A stretch of 64,000 bases of DNA from positions 723,001 to 787,000 of the forward strand of contig JAHLKD010000002.1 of NCBI GenBank assembly GCA_025526935.1. Reading direction: 5' to 3'. The notes beneath the pieces were generated by a model. The model did not search any database, was not told where the DNA came from, and saw only the letters and a program-made list of their open reading frames with translations. The position numbers and the translations under genes are program-made. Shown one piece after another: positions 43,114 to 57,954 of the stretch. This DNA comes from Cladochytrium replicatum (Eukaryota; Chytridiomycota; Chytridiomycetes; Cladochytriales; Cladochytriaceae). How positions within the stretch are numbered: the first letter of the stretch is position 1; each line of letters begins with the position of its first letter.

Positions 43114-45215
43114 ATGTCCGTACACCTCAACTCTCAGGTCTACCCGCATGGAGACCCGGCACATGCTGTCGTTACATACATCCTTCCAATGGGCGGGCGG
43201 TCTGAAATAGCATTCGACCAAATGCAGCTCAGCAACTTCCCTCCCAACAGCAATAACACCCTGTTTACACCACCATGGTCCTCCCAAAATCAGCTTCTTT
43301 CTCCTACGTATTCGGTTCCAATGCACCAGTCGCCGAATCCTCATCCACAGATCCAGACACAGCAAAACGTCGTCAAACCCGTGTCTGGCCATTCTCCACG
43401 GAGGCAATTCACTTCGCCTTCGGTTTATTCGCCACAAGTCGGACAATTCGCTTCGCCTGTGCTCCCTTCTCCTCAGAGGAATTTCAGCATTCCTCCAATG
43501 CCAGCTGCACAGAACATGCAATACCGGCCTGGACTGGCGTCACCCCACTCTAACTTTGTGCTAACGCCTGTGACGTTGTCGCTGCAGTCGAGCCCTTCAA
43601 TGCTGCAGTCAGTACAGTCACCCGCAGGTTTGCCGCAACACAATGGACCGCCCTCGCTCAACATGAGTCAATCCACGGTATTTTCACCTCCAGTTTTGGT
43701 CACATCACCGGTGACGTATACAGTTTCTCCCGGAAGTGCCACTCTGAGTACCGGAAAGTATTCACCAAACTCGTGCGGACAGTATGCACCATCTGGACAA
43801 AATGTCATCGTGGTTCCTTCGCCGCTTCTTGGAGCATTCGCCTCTCCAGATGCTAATTACGTGACCCCTTCCCCATCCACCAATCCCGGGACACCCTTTG
43901 TGCCAGTTTCGCAGATTGACGATGTATTGAAGAAGGCCAGGATGCCGCACCATGTGGATTACCCGGCTGGAATGTACGCGCCTAACCCGAACCAGTTGAG
44001 CACGGGGAGCGGTTCTTCGCTCGTTCGGAGAGACAGCAACTCGTCCTCGCTAGGTGGCCCCGTCCTGTTGGGACGATACGGATCTTTGTCGAGACACCGA
44101 GTCAATTCTGCTGAACTTCAACCTTATCACAGTGCGGGCCCACCAGCCCAGATCTCCACATCTTCTCCTCATGGATCTGTACAAATGAACTATCCGCTTC
44201 CGTTCGCTCAACCCTCCGTCGGTACTGTCGATGCGGTAGGAACAGAAGCCGCCGATAACGATGTCAGCAAACTCCTCGAAGCCTTCTCTTTTGCCCCCGC
44301 ATCATTCGCTGGTGATGAGCGCGGGAGCGACATTCTGACAAAAGGATATACATTCGAGGATACCGTTGCCCCTGTTGGTTTCGACACTATGCCGCACGCC
44401 TCGCAATGGCAGCCTCTTGGTCTCCCTTCCCACCACCACCGACAAGTATCGCCGTCTGCTGGGGGATTCCAGCAGCCGCTCATTATTCAAACTATACCAC
44501 CGGGGGCTGACACCAGTCCTTCTGGACATTTGAAAGGTGCCAGCCACTACAGCGCGCCGTCGCCGATCACGATCATCACCACGACGGAACCGCCTACGGA
44601 CAAGGCATATGTCTCTGCGCCAAGAGAACGCGTGCAGCGGTTGTCCCCAAACAGCCCAAACATGAGAGGTTTCACGCAGCTGCCTGTTGCGCCGCAACCA
44701 CCCCCAACCATCATCCGGGCTGGAGGAACAAAGTACTACCAATGCTCCTGGGCCGAATGTGGAAAGAGTGAGTTTCCATTGTAGCATTTTTCAATTGCAT
44801 CCAGTTTGGTTTAATCTGCTCCGCCTCAACAGCATTCACAAGGCCATACAACCTCAAATCGCACTACCTCTCGCACACCGGCGAAAAGCCCTTCTTGTGC
44901 GACTTGTGCCATCTCAGCTTCTCGCGCAAACACGACCTAAAGAGGCACTTTAAGCTCCACCAGGGCTTGAAGCCGTTCCAGTGCCCATCGTGCTTCAAGT
45001 CCTTTGCGAGGAGCGACGCGCTCCGGAGGCACCTGAAGACGACGGACCCGGATAAGGTGTCGATGTGCGCTTTGCGCATTGGCGTGATGACTATGCAGCA
45101 GGATGATCTTGAAGCGATGGACCCCGTTGGAGGGCTGTACGGGATCGATGACGGGGCGCTCGATTCGATCGTTGGGGTGGTCAGTGTTGGGAACGAAGAG
45201 GGACGCTATGAATGA
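43114..45215 (+). CDS. CRZ1: Crz1-like C2H2 zinc-finger transcription factor
   Basis: Two exons joined by an intron at about 44769-44832. The first 530 residues are Ser/Pro/Gln-rich, as in activation domains. Three adjacent fingers close the protein: [20 protein letters not shown] (then HYLSH), [20 protein letters not shown] and [20 protein letters not shown]. The finger order [30 protein letters not shown] is the signature of fungal Crz1. As in Crz1, the third finger lacks its second His and has a Cys instead (about 12 residues on, ...KVSMC). Crz1 is dephosphorylated by calcineurin and then enters the nucleus. A possible calcineurin-docking variant is PLIIQT near residue 460; no exact PxIxIT was found. 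The start is uncertain: in-frame ATGs at 42979 and 43018 would lengthen the protein. Confidence 0.85.
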
Positions 45216-45612
45216 GCCCTTTTTTGCTTCGTTTACCATTTTTTGATTAGTTTTCATCGACATTTTCTATGTTTTAGCTCTCTCTCTTATCTCGTTTTCT
45301 TTGACCTATATGATTTCTTTACGCAAATTGATAACATTTTCCTTTTCAGTATTTTCTTATTGTTCTTGACTTTTTTATGATCTCTCTGCTATCTTTTTGT
45401 ATGCTCTTTCAGCGTTTTGGACTTATCTATGATGCTTGTTACGAATGAGAATTTCGTTTAAACTATTAGATAATACTTCTATGCCTTTTGGATTTTCGAT
45501 TTTCTATAATATCGGGGTCGATATATATTTAATGTAGACTCTGGAGAAAGAAAAGATGTTGTGTACACAAACAGTGGAGAAAATAGGAGAGGAGAGCACG
45601 AATAAACCTCCA
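45216..45612. other. AT-rich convergent intergenic region
   Basis: About 400 bp of strongly T-rich (plus strand) sequence between two convergent stop codons, consistent with 3' untranslated regions and poly(A) signals. No other feature was seen. Confidence 0.5.
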
Positions 45613-49111
<3,499 letters not shown>

Positions 49112-49318
49112 TTAAATGCCCACAATATCCGTCTACTTTGTTGAACTGCACTCGATTACAGCTAATCTGCACTGCTTCGTTATTCCAATTATTTTCTTTT
49201 TCTTGCTATTTTCTACAAAATTCCGGTTCCAGCGCCAACTAAAAGCCGGTACCGAAGTCGACCTTCTCGAAACAAAGGCGGCCACAATCCTCTGCGTGTG
49301 ATCCGTCGGAGAATAGCA

Positions 49319-50298
49319 ATGTCCAATAGGGTATCGTGGACGAAAGCGTTTGCAGGTGGAACAAAGTACTACAGCTGGATGATATCCAACGCAGTGTTAG
49401 AGACGGATCTATCGATTATTACAACGGGAGGATGTGAAGGATCCCAAATTGAATCAGAAAGTACGCCATCACCAACATGGTCAATCAAAGAAAGAGCTTC
49501 AGTTGATCGACCGGAGACGGTATTATCTGAATCGACTTCTCCATTAAACCGACGGTATCCGCTATGCAAGCCGATAATTCCATAAACAAACAAGTCAAAG
49601 AGATCCAGCGGGCTGAAATTGCTCGGGAATCTCCTTCCTTCAGGCGATCGCCGAAAGAGCATGATAAACGAGGACAAAGACCACGAGAGCAACGACGGGG
49701 GCGAACCTGTGCTCAACATTTTCGAAAGGACAGACCAGTGCGTGCATCCACGTCCGTTAATCAGTTCCCACATAACTCACTCCACAGTGAATAGGATCGA
49801 CAGCCGAGTGCAGGAGATGCTGGCTCAGTTGAAGAGATCAGCGCTGGCGTGACCGATAAGTTATCCCGGCAGCTAAAGACGGTTGAGGACGGGCTCGAGC
49901 AGGTTGAGAAGATGCTCTTGAACCAGTCTGCTAGGATTGGGATCATATCTGCTACAATCGCGAGCGAAGTATACTACCAGGTCTAGAGTATCTGCTTGCA
50001 TGTAAGTTCAACATATCTGCAAGCTTGGACGTAGACTCGGATTTGATCCACTTCGAATACGATTAGTTTTGGGTTTCACGATATGGTCTTGTTTCCAGGT
50101 GAAAAAGGTTGGGCGCATGCAGCTGAGAATAGCCGCAAGGTTATTACGTGGATTGCACGGACTCCGAGTTTTTCGGTCGCGACCTCACCATCGTCAAACG
50201 CACCAGATGATGGTCAAAGCGTCGCAAATGTGGTTTGCGGTTCCAGCAAGGATGAAGGAATGACAAGAAACAGCGGGAAAGAACCCACTTCAAATTAG
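49319..50298 (+). CDS. unresolved multi-exon candidate gene
   Basis: Not recognised. Plus-strand segments look protein-like: 49319-49585 (MSNRVSWTKAFAGGTKYYSW ...), a helical segment at about 49815-49985 (EEISAGVTDKLSRQLKTVED ... QVEKMLLNQSARIGIISA, then EVYYQ) and 50102-50298 (GEKGWAHAAENSRKVITWIA ...). They are in different frames separated by plausible GT-AG introns, but I could not join them all convincingly. The second segment reads like an amphipathic helix. A minus-strand frame (49369-49773) is the main alternative. Confidence 0.3.
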
Positions 50299-50514
50299 GA
50301 TTCAGATTGCTCCGGTCTACTCCAACTTCTTCGCGGGCTGCGTTTTGTTTCTATTTTATACTTTCGTGCATTTGATGTCATTGTATGTAGACACAAGTGC
50401 GTTGTATTTGAGCGCATTCAGAGCTCATCTAATTTTAACAACTAGATATATTGAGAGCTCTTCTCCGAATTACACAAACAGATACATCAGTGCAATATTT
50501 GAACTGCAAACTCG

Positions 50515-52129
50515 TCATCGGTCGACTTCACCTATTTACCCAAAGTTCAGGAAAAAGTCAATGAGTAGAAATAGAGAAAACCTGTTAACTTACCGAACAC
50601 GATATCGCACGTTCCAATAATTGCGACGGTGTCAGCGAGGAAGTGGCCCTTGGCAAGGAAATCAATACCCGAGAGGTGGACAAATCCAGGAGGACGGATT
50701 TTGCATCGATATGGTTTGCTTGTGCCGTCGGACACGAGGTATACTCCGAACTCTCCCTTAGGGGCCTCAATAGCTGTGTATGTCTATGATGTAGCTTGCA
50801 TTAGCAAATAAGCCTAAGATCGTATGAGTTTTCGCTACCTCTCCGGGTGGTACCGAGAAACCTTCAGAATACAACTTGAAGTGGTGAATGAGAGCCTCCA
50901 TGGACTCCTTCATTGTCGCCCTAGGTGGTGGAACAATCTTGTTGTCATCCACTTTAACGGGCCCGCCGGGCATCTTGTTCAGGCACTGTTCAATGATCCT
51001 CAAGCTCTGGCGCATTTCCTCAACACGGCAGAGGTAACGGTCGTACGAGTCCCCGTTGACACCAATGGGAACATCAAACTCCATGTCACCGTAAGCATCG
51101 TAGGGCATCTCCTTCCTAAGATCCCATGCAATACCACTACCTCGAAGCATCACACCAGAGAAACCCCAGTCCAACGCCTGTTGAGCCGTGCACTTCCCGA
51201 CCCCAATAACACGGTTCTGCCAGATACGGTTCATCGACAGCGATTCGTCGAGTTCGTCGATACGGGCGGCAAACTGGGACGCCCACTTGTAAATGTCCTC
51301 CATCAGCCCAACAGGCATGTCGAGAGAGACACCACCGGGACGGACGTACGCGGCGTGCATACGAGCGCCGCACACGCGCTCATAGAACTCCATGAGCTTC
51401 TCACGCTCCTCAAACATCCACAAGAAGGGAGTGAGGGCTCCGACGTCCATGGCGTGGGTGGTGACGGCCATAATGTGGTTCAGAATACGGGTAATCTCTG
51501 CAAAGAGGGTTCGGATGTACTTTCCGCGAGCTGGGACCTCAATGTTGAGCAGTTTCTCGACTGCGAGGGAGTAGCACTGCTCGTTGCACATCATGGAGAC
51601 GTAGTCGAGACGGTCAAAGTACGGAAGAGCCTGCAAGTAGGTCTTGTACTCGATCAGTTTCTCGGTACCACGGTGAAGGAGACCAATGTGCGGGTCGGCA
51701 CGCAGAATGATTTCACCCTTCATCTCCAGAATCAATCGGAGCACACCATGGGCGGCAGGATGCTGGGGACCAAAGTTGACGGTAAAGGTTTCGACAGTTG
51801 GATCGTCGGCATCCACCTTAACCTCTGTGAATTGCTAACCATTTGAAATTGCTCTAAAGTAAGCGGTTTTGGGAAGTACCAATAGCGTCGACGAGCTGGC
51901 GAGCCTTCGGAGGAACAAACCAGCGGGTAGAAATCGAGTGAGTCTCCGGGTCGACAGAGCGCGAAGTGGGACGTTGGCTGTCGATGAGACTCGAATACAG
52001 GCGGGAGGTTGCCGGCAAGACCCGAGATGCAGACGCTGGAGTAGAAATTTTAGCAGCGGCAGCGGAGGGCGAGAGACCGGAGCGCAACAGCGAGAGCAGC
52101 GGGCGCTGCGACAGGCGAACGGACGACAT
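50515..52129 (-). CDS. NDUFS2: NADH:ubiquinone oxidoreductase 49-kDa subunit (complex I, NDUFS2)
   Basis: Core mitochondrial complex I subunit at the quinone site, encoded in the nucleus. Four exons. The N-terminus ([20 protein letters not shown] ...) is Arg/Ser-rich without acids, a mitochondrial presequence. The conserved body begins [18 protein letters not shown] and contains [69 protein letters not shown] and [20 protein letters not shown]. After an intron at about 50.8 kb come [26 protein letters not shown] and [20 protein letters not shown], ending VDR at the usual C-terminus. The last exon is only a few codons. The 340-codon open frame opposite this gene is an artefact of its codon use. 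Confidence 0.97.
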
Positions 52130-52216
52130 TTTTATATTTCTTACGAGGTGGACACTTTTAGTGCACGGGTCGAGAAATTGAACACGAAAGTTGTTGGAAC
52201 ATCGTGAAGATTGAAG

Positions 52217-54324
52217 ATGGGGAAGTGGACGGTAAATATAGCTGAAAGAAAGCGTATTGGAGCATGGAGAACTGACCGGCTATCCTTGTAGGATAAGGTA
52301 CGCACGCTACTATGAGGATTGTCTCGCTTGCCTTGCTTTGACTGACCATTCGCTGCCCTTTTCTTATTGTGCGGATAACATAACAGCTGGTGAGACTTTG
52401 ACCACAACTGTGTGGAACTAATAACTTACCTCCTACTATTTATCTCAGTATATCACGCACTCGGAATGGCAAACGGAGTTCGGGTAGGTGCGTGCAAGGA
52501 CGCTTACTTGTGAACTTACCCCTAACTGCTGGATACACTTAGAGGAGCAAAGAAGAAGGGTGCTGGATCGGAGTTCAAACGGCTCCCGTTCTATTGCTGT
52601 GCGCTTTCGATGCAACCATTGTCGAATCCGGTGTGCACAGATGACGGGACTTTGTTCGACCTACTTTACATTCTTCCTTGGCTCAAGAAGCATGGAAGTC
52701 ACCCGGTGACTGGCCAGCCACTGACTCGGTCGCAACTCTTCCCGGTCATCTTCCACAAAAATGCATCTGATGAGTACAACTGCCCGGTTACTTTCAAAGT
52801 ATTCTCTGAGCACTCCCATATTGTGGTGATCAAACCCACTGGGAACGTGTATTCTTATGAAGCTGTCGAGCGATTCAATGTGAAAGCAAAGAACTGGAAG
52901 GATTTGCTCACCGAAGAACCTTTTACTCGAGAAGACATTATAACCATTCAAAACCCACACGAGCTTTCGAAGCGCAACATCAACGAGTTCGACTTTGTGA
53001 AAAAGGAATTGGACATTGTCGCCCCTGATAAGGTGTCGTCAACCAAAACTGAGGGCGGATCCATCAAGAACAGCAAGGGAACACTCGGAAGGGTTCTTGA
53101 TGAGATGGGGGTAGCGAAGACCAAGACCATATTGACGCCTTCGTTTGTTGATTCGGCGGCTGCGAAACCGCATAATGCTGCGCAATATTCAAACGGAATA
53201 GCGGGTGCATCCTTCACCTCGACCTCTCTTACGCCCCAATCAGTCAATAAAGCGGCGATGCTGACAGAAGAAGAGTATGTGCTTGAGAATTTCCCATCGT
53301 GGAAGGGCCCCGAAGCAGAAGAGATGAGAGGAAAGGACGGAAAGAAGAACAAACGGCCAGTGAAGGACTATGGAGGAAAGGGCTACGCTCGAATATCAAC
53401 GAATTTGGGCGATATCAATATCGAGCTCTTTTGTCGTGATACCCCGAGGACATGCTATAACTTTCTGATGCTTGCGAAGAAAGGTGATCAATCACGTTTT
53501 GACCCCACACCCGATGTTTGCTGAACGCCCCTTCAGGCTATTACAACAATGTTCAATTCCATCGTCTGATTAAAGATTTTATGATCCAAGGCGGTGACCC
53601 AACGGGAACGGGGAAGGGCGGCACATCAATTTGGGGAGAAAAGTTCGGTGATGAGTGGAAGAATAACCTGAAACACGAAGGTCCCGGTGTACTCAGTATG
53701 GCTAATAGTGGTCCGAATACAAATGGTTCCCAATTGTGAGTATTGTTTGTTGTCACAACTCAACACTGTCCTAATCTTTCAATTTCGTTGGGCAGCTTTA
53801 TTACCTTTAAGTCTTGTCCCCATCTCGATGGCAAGCACACTGTTTTCGGAAAAGGTGAGTAACCACGTCTTATGATCCTCCCACTCTTGCGCAATAATGA
53901 GTTTAATATAGTTGTCGGAGGATATGAAACGCTGAATACGATTCAAACTGTGAAAACAGATGCAAAAGACCGTCCGAAGGTAATTATTCTGTAATATAAG
54001 TGTTGCATGATGGATCACTTGAACTTGTATCAACAGCCTCCGATCACCGTCTTGGAAATACAGATATTCTCCGATCCCATTGCTGACTTTGCGAATGCAC
54101 TGAAGGCTCGCCAAGAGACTCTCGGTCATACACAACCTGGAAATGTTTCGACAGCTGGCACTGGGCATGTCGGGGTGCAGCTGAACAGTAATGACGACAC
54201 GGTGGGAAAGTATTTGAAACAGAGGAAAAGGGAGGCTGCGGATGAAGTTGAGTCGAAAGTGGACTTGAGCACATCAAAAAGGCCCAAAACATCAAAAGGT
54301 TTCGGCGACTTTTCGGGGTGGTAA
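52217..54324 (+). CDS. PPIL2: spliceosomal U-box cyclophilin Ppil2 (Cyp8/Cyp60-type)
   Basis: Peptidyl-prolyl isomerase with an N-terminal U-box (E3 ligase fold). Nine exons give 537 residues in frame. The 5' end is cut into 15, 6, 3 and 35-nt exons (52217-52231, 52292-52297, 52387-52389, 52449-52483), which together encode [20 protein letters not shown], the standard family N-terminus. The U-box follows ([20 protein letters not shown], then DDGTLFDLL ... LPWLKKHG ... [12 protein letters not shown]). The cyclophilin domain starts [20 protein letters not shown] and contains [40 protein letters not shown] and [17 protein letters not shown]. The C-terminus is a basic tail. It starts 88 bp from the divergent complex I gene, and its stop is 41 bp before the next start. 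Confidence 0.95.
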
Positions 54325-54365
54325 ATAATAAAAGCTGTGGCTTCGTTCGCGACTTCATCAAACAA

Positions 54366-57300
54366 ATGCCTCCTCCCTCTCCAAGGAAAAGCTTGGACTT
54401 ATCGGCGCTTCTCGCGTCTGTCCAATTAGACCGTGATATCAGCACTGACGGTCCATCTCTATGGCAGATGAAATTTAATAAGCCTTCATCTGCTCGTCAC
54501 AAAGTTGATCCACTTGATTATGAGGATAGTTTCTCGTCGCCGAAGCTCGACTCAAGGACACTCACGTTCTCCAACGAATGGGATGACGAAAGACCACGTT
54601 TTGGAGCAATTGAAAGCTCTGAAGTCGACTCATGGATATCACCTTCCGAGACCATCAACTTTCATAATATGGTGCTTGAGCAAGAGTGTGAAGGAATCAC
54701 TGAAGGTAGTGTTTAAATATCAAATAAACCCGTCTAGCGTGCTCATTGTATTGTGTTCAATAGCTCGTTCACTGCTCCGCCAATGGATTGACAATACACC
54801 GGATCCCATGGACGACGTGTCTTTGGAGCTGAAAGCAAAGTTAGGACGATGTATTGAGGACCCGTCGGTATCTGTATGGAGTTCCAATGCTGTAAAAGAC
54901 CTCTATTCCGGATCATCTGCGAAAAAATTCGGATCCGCTAGAGTCGGAAATGAAGAAGTGAAGGCAGAGGTGAAGGAATTTCTTGAGAGAGCGATTGGAT
55001 CTGCAGTAAATAAGGTACAGCGCTCAAGCCCGTATGTTTCGGCTTTCACTCATGTGCAATGGTAGACTGTCAAAGCATCTGCTCGTAAACGCAACGCAGA
55101 CCCTCGCTTGGCTATGGACGCACGACAGATCCTTGCGAAGGAGAGACGAGAGAAAATGGAATTTTTTCGTCGAAATGAGATTGAGAAGAGATTGCAAGAA
55201 AAGGCTCAAAAGGCGGAAGAGGAACGAATCAGGAAGGACCAAATGCGTCGCTGGTAGAGTCGTCAAAAATAAGTCTTAAGATATTCAATGATTTAATGGG
55301 ATACGTTCCAGCATTCGAGAGGAAATCGATGAAAAGCTAAGATCCGAACTAATTGAGCGAGCTGCAAAAATTCAAGTCGAGATGGAAGTGTGTCAAGCAA
55401 AGGCATCCGGTGCAGCTGTGCATATTCGAGCGGCGGATGAAGTTAATAAAGCTGTCAAGTTTGTTATCGAAAGTATTGAGTTCACTTTGTGCTGCGTTGC
55501 TCAAGTGCTGCTTAAAGGTCAGCAATCTTGGAAGAAGATCGAGTGAGGCAAGAGAAAGAGCTAGAGAAACGCAAATTGATGAGAGAGGCTCGATTTGAAT
55601 GTGCAGCCGATAAGTTGGTATCCATAGTTCGTCTCAGACAAATGCGAGTACGCATATGAGGTTTTGTACAGTGTCAATTTCTGAAGAGATTATTTTAGGC
55701 CTGTTTCAGCGGATGGCATATGATCATTCTTGATTTCCGTCTAAAGACTGAAAGGCTTCAGGTTAGTTGACAACATAAAACAAAAATCTGAAGCACCAAT
55801 TGTGTTAAGGTTATTCAACATTGGAGGAGACTCTGTTGCAATTGGAGCAGATGGCGCTCCACCGTGAAGAAGAGAATTGCGAGAAGGTACCGCTTTAATA
55901 TGTAATGACTTCGTGGCATCCATTGACTGACGGCGGTTGATCAAACAGAGAATCAGAATATCGCGCTATGGAGCTCAAGATTGAGCAGGAGAAGCTGGTT
56001 CGGTCCATGCGAGTCCATCGCACCAATGTGCTTTCAAAGCATTTCGTTGCTTGGCGTGCTTGGGTCAAACTTGAACGTAAATCTTGGCTTTGACATAATC
56101 ACATCCAAGTACTACAACTGTGCTTAACAGAGCAGGAGCGTGAACTAAGATACAAGCATCGGGAGCGAACTTTGAAGATGCAGCAATTCCTCGAATTTGT
56201 TGAGGCGACCGCCCTCTGTTCAAGCTATGAGATTCAGTCAGAACATGGCACCGCGACTAGCATGGTTGGAAAAGAGGACCTTTCAACAATCACTGCAATC
56301 GACGAGTCAAAGCTGAACGAGGATCTTCCAGAAAGCCCCGACGTTGGAAAAGTTGCCCCTCAAACACCATCTGACCCAGTGATGAACACACCTACCACAA
56401 CAAATGGATTTGGTTTCGTCCACCAAGATCTTATCGGCGAAACAATTGGGGTTGATCGCGGTGGTGATCATTCTATCGGCAAGCCGGCATTCTACCCACC
56501 TACTATCAGGCCAAAGAAGAAGCCTCACTCTGCAAGAAGCAAACACGATGAACAGTTGATAAGACGTACGTAAAAGATCAGTTTATAGAGTGACGTCTTA
56601 AACAAATCTATCCCAGGAATGGAGGAGCGGGATACTCAACGTCGCGCTCGAAGGGCCGAGATAGAAGCCAAAAAACAAGAAAAGAAAAAAGCACTCGAGG
56701 TAATCACACAGATGACAAAGTTGCTTTCAAAGGTAACTTCTAAGTTCCAACAACAGAAACAGCAACGCGAGGAAGAAGAGAGAAAGAAAAAGGAAGAGGA
56801 GAGGGAGCGAGAGGAGCTTCTGCAAAAATATCAAGAGCAGCAGAGACAAGCCATAGAGGTTTGTTACCCGATCTCTGTTCTGAAACCCTTCGTGATTGAG
56901 ATCTTATATAAAGGCTGAGAAGAAAAAGGGAGAAGAAAGACAAAGACATCTTGAACTCGTTAAAAGGGCTGTAAACCATCGCCAGCTTCATCTGTTACGA
57001 CGCTGTGGATTCTTTCCGTGGAAGCGATTTGTATTCGGCACTTTGGTCAATCAGCTCTCAGATGCGACAAAACAAAGCTTTCTCAATCAAATTCAGAGCT
57101 GTTGGATTACATGGGGCAGAAGATTAGAAACGAAGCGCCGTGCAAGAGAACAATTGGCATTATCATTGTGGGCAGAGAAAGTTAACAAAGAGTCTGTATC
57201 TCTCTGGAGACAGGTGATTTTGAAGCAAGATCGGTTCTGGCTGACTTAACGAATCTCTCGTTCCAAGAAACTATCATCAATCAAACGTTCCCAACTGATC

Positions 57301-57891
57301 GCTGGAAATCAGTTGAGGCGAGCAAGAGTATGCGAGTATTGGTTGCTCTGGCGAGCAAACTGGAAAAAGGTTACCTTAGCCAAGCTGGAAGAGCAAAGAA
57401 AACAAGAACGCAAAGCAGATGCTTTTGCAATGAAGTGAGCACGAGTGCTTGATATGAAGTGGCGGCATAGACTGACTTTTTTCTGCTAAGATCTGTGCCG
57501 AGGAGATACCTCGGATACTGGAAAGAGTACATTGACAGGAATAAGGCAGAAAAATGGAGAAACTATCGACGGGATGTTCTGCGTAAACGTGTTAAGGTAT
57601 TATCGCCCTCCGGTTATAAGTGTTTGGTGTTCCCCGATGCTCTGACTGATGAATACCAAGGAAATTCTCTCCTGCTCAAGGCTCGAAGAAGCAATTAGCA
57701 GGGAAAAAATCGATATCGGCCTGATGCCCATCCCGGGAGAACTGTCATGTGCAGCAGAGCCAGAAACTTCTTCTTGGACGGATGACCCGGCTGGTGGGTC
57801 GATTGAAAGTAAAGTTCGCGAAGGGCTGGAAAGGTTGAAGCTTCGCTTCGGCGATCAACGCGATTTTGAGTTTGATTTTGAAGAATCATGA
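54366..57891 (+). CDS. coiled-coil protein, CCDC191-like (ciliary candidate)
   Basis: Many exons with roughly 45-75-nt introns. The N-terminus (MPPPSPRKSLDLSALLASVQ) is followed by a mixed-charge region and long Arg/Glu/Lys-rich helices (RREKMEFFRRNEIEKRLQEK; EERKKKEEEREREELLQKYQ). Between and after the coils are Trp-centred short helices: NVLSKHFVAWRAWVKLE, LLRRCGFFPWKRFVFGTLVN, IQSCWITWGRRLETKRRARE and VPRRYLGYWKEYIDR. This alternation of coiled coils with 'L.R..W..W/F' units, and the block LLRRCGFFPWKRFV, recalls animal CCDC191 and more loosely Sfi1/centrin-binding repeats. CCDC191 is poorly characterised but associated with ciliated organisms. The exact exon set is not fully resolved, especially at 55.3-56.1 kb. 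Tail-to-tail with the next gene, 63 bp between stops. Confidence 0.65.
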
Positions 57892-57954
57892 AAAGCAGTT
57901 GCGAGAAAACATCAAATGTGCTATCAATGTTGAAGTGAATTAATAAAATCGAAA

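Noticed and set aside
44570-44600. SPITIIT in the Crz1-like protein as a calcineurin PxIxIT site
   Set aside because: Spacing does not fit: the residue two after Pro is Thr, not Ile/Val, so the consensus is not met.
50824-51846. 340-codon open frame on the plus strand opposite NDUFS2
   Set aside because: It is the exact antisense of a highly conserved complex I exon. Strong codon bias in the real gene leaves the opposite strand open, and the translated product has no sensible domain.
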